From assembly GCF_003173055.1 (NCBI RefSeq), contig NZ_QGLF01000004.1:248001-312000 (forward strand): 64,000 bases of DNA, written 5' to 3'. This stretch comes from Zavarzinia compransoris (GTDB taxonomy: Bacteria; Pseudomonadota; Alphaproteobacteria; Zavarziniales; Zavarziniaceae). Below, one piece after another: positions 62,652 to 64,000 of the stretch (positions are counted from its first letter, which is position 1; each line of letters opens with the position of its first letter). A program made the translations under genes and the position numbers. The notes below the pieces were generated by a model. It was not told where the DNA came from and searched no databases. It saw only the letters and a list, made by a program, of their open reading frames with translations.

Positions 62652-64000
62652 TTGCGTTACATCTCCACCCGGGGGGCCGCCCCCGTGCTCGACTTCGAAG
62701 GCGTTCTGCTGGCCGGGCTCGCCCGCGACGGCGGCCTCTATGTGCCGGAGCATTTCCCCGCGATCGGCGACCGGCTGGCGGGCTGGCGCGGGCTGTCCTA
62801 CCAGGCGGTGGCCTTCGAGATGCTGGCGCCCTTCGCCGGCGACAGCCTGTCGCCGGCGACCCTGGGCGACCTGATCGACGGCGCCTATGGCAGCTTCGGC
62901 CATGACGCGGTCTGCCCCCTGGTGCAGGTCGGGCCCAACGACTTCCTGCTCGAACTGTTCCACGGGCCGACCCTGGCGTTCAAGGATGTCGCCATGCAGC
63001 TGCTGGGCCGGCTGTTCAACACGGTGCTGAGCCGCCGGGGCGAACAGGTGACCGTGCTCGGCGCCACCTCGGGCGATACCGGTTCCGCCGCCATCGAGGC
63101 GCTGAAGGGCCTGCCTTCGGTCAAGGTGGTGATGCTGCACCCCAAGGGCCGGGTGTCCGAGGTCCAGCGCCGGCAGATGACCACGGTGCTCGACGGGAAT
63201 ATCCACAATGTCGCGATCGAAGGCACGTTCGACGATTGCCAGGCCCTGGTGAAGACCCTGTTCAACCGCCTGGAGTTCCGCGACAAGGCCCGGCTTTCGG
63301 CGGTCAATTCGATCAATTGGGCGCGCATCGTCGCCCAGACGGTCTATTACGTCACCGCAGCCCTGTCCCTGGGCGCGCCGGACCGGCCTGTGTCCTTCTC
63401 GGTCCCGACCGGCAATTTCGGCGACATCTACGCCGGCTATGTGGCCAAGCGGATGGGCCTGCCGATCGAGCGGCTGGTGGTCGCGACCAACCGGAACGAT
63501 ATTCTCGCCCGGGCGCTCCGGGCCGGGGATTATTCGACCGGGCAGGTGCAGCCGACCATCAGCCCCTCGATGGATATCCAGGTGTCGAGCAATTTCGAGC
63601 GCCTGCTGTTCGATCTCTACGGCCGCGACGGCGCCGTCACCGCCGGGGCCCTGGCCGGCTTCCAGGCGACCGGGAAACTGGCGCTGGGCGCCAATGTCCT
63701 GGCCAAGGCGCGGGAGATCTTCGATGCGGTGGCGGTGGACGAGGACCTGACCCGCGAGACCATGGCGGCCACGCTGCGGCGGACCGGCCTCGTCGTCGAT
63801 CCGCACAGCGCGGTCGGGCTTGCCGGCGCCGCGGGGGCCCGGGGCGAGCGGGCGGTGCCCATGGTGACGCTGGCGACCGCGCATCCGGCGAAATTCCCCG
63901 CCGCGGTGCGGGCGGCGACCGGAATCGAGCCGAAACTGCCGCCGCGCATGGCCGACCTCTATGAAAGAGAAGAGAGGTATGCTGTTCTGCCCCATGACGC
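62652..64000 (+). CDS. thrC: Threonine synthase (3' end cut by window)
   Basis: 449 codons present; only the last few are missing. RYISTRGAAPVLDFEGVLLA (TTG start), then ELFHGPTLAFKDVAMQLLGR carries the PLP lysine; GATSGDTGSAAIEALKGL and SVPTGNFGDIYAGYVAKRMG are the phosphate and cofactor loops. Converts O-phosphohomoserine to threonine. TTG 62652 is chosen because it matches the family start and AGGA lies 8 bases upstream. Confidence 0.95.
   Translation, partial: MRYISTRGAAPVLDFEGVLLAGLARDGGLYVPEHFPAIGDRLAGWRGLSYQAVAFEMLAPFAGDSLSPATLGDLIDGAYGSFGHDAVCPLVQVGPNDFLLELFHGPTLAFKDVAMQLLGRLFNTVLSRRGEQVTVLGATSGDTGSAAIEALKGLPSVKVVMLHPKGRVSEVQRRQMTTVLDGNIHNVAIEGTFDDCQALVKTLFNRLEFRDKARLSAVNSINWARIVAQTVYYVTAALSLGAPDRPVSFSVPTGNFGDIYAGYVAKRMGLPIERLVVATNRNDILARALRAGDYSTGQVQPTISPSMDIQVSSNFERLLFDLYGRDGAVTAGALAGFQATGKLALGANVLAKAREIFDAVAVDEDLTRETMAATLRRTGLVVDPHSAVGLAGAAGARGERAVPMVTLATAHPAKFPAAVRAATGIEPKLPPRMADLYEREERYAVLPHD

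Overview
The window is GC-rich alphaproteobacterial chromosome, dominated by a lateral-flagellum-free, single-system flagellar cluster. The lineage call rests on gene content: FliX, FlbT, FlaF, MotE, DUF6468, CckA, the alphaproteobacterial DksA with one cysteine, PHB phasin, and GAAC-N7 type SOS boxes. A Rhodospirillales-like free-living bacterium fits best; the genus cannot be fixed from the sequence alone. No rRNA, tRNA or CRISPR array was found.

Layout. 1-3.8 kb: end of a glycerophosphodiesterase gene, a small membrane protein, RidA, and an agmatine-to-putrescine pair (aguA divergent from aguB). 3.9-11.6 kb: filament block, with a FlaF-like gene, a flagellin-like gene, two glycosyltransferases (Maf type and SPINDLY/OGT type), flaF, flbT and flagellin. 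11.6-13.7 kb: flgN-like, flgJ-like and flgI facing fliX. 13.8-15.7 kb: dksA, a lipoprotein and a frameshifted nucleotidyltransferase. 15.8-18.7 kb: flgF-flgG-flgA-flgH. 18.9-25.8 kb: fliL, fliM, DUF6468, motE, cheZ and a giant periplasmic TPR protein. 25.8-26.8 kb: a BrnT/BrnA toxin-antitoxin insert bounded by 63-bp direct repeats of the TPR gene 3' end. 26.8-31.8 kb: fliP, fliO, an FlhB-C homologue, flgB, flgC, fliE, fliQ, fliR, flhB. 31.8-35.4 kb: cckA and recA. 35.5-64 kb: ordinary metabolic and housekeeping genes: aldehyde dehydrogenase, rpmG, MFS, two NUDIX, a SPOR-tailed DD-carboxypeptidase, phasin, clpS-clpA, an attachment-family protein behind a perfect Fnr/FixK box, a methyltransferase, tandem AAA ATPases, HIT proteins, ettA, a Rieske oxygenase, EthD, MaoC-Pta fusion with ackA, GNAT, a D-threonine-aldolase-like enzyme, mprF, DUF1003, an ASCH-like protein and thrC, which runs off the right end.

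Regulation is unusually legible. Three flagellar transcription units (flagellin, flgI, flgF) each have a -24/-12 sigma-54 promoter, and 60-140 bp upstream of each lies a dyad of the form GGCA-N5-TGCC, present as an array at flagellin and flgI. This is the arrangement expected for a FlbD-type enhancer-binding protein, and fliX, the FlbD partner, is in the window. The fliX and flgB upstream regions carry TTTA-N7-TTAA, one base from the CtrA box, matching the presence of cckA. The most unusual items are the TA insert with its truncated third gene and its edge sequence that recurs in a palindromic element at 50.2 kb, and the FlaF-like/flagellin-like gene pair.
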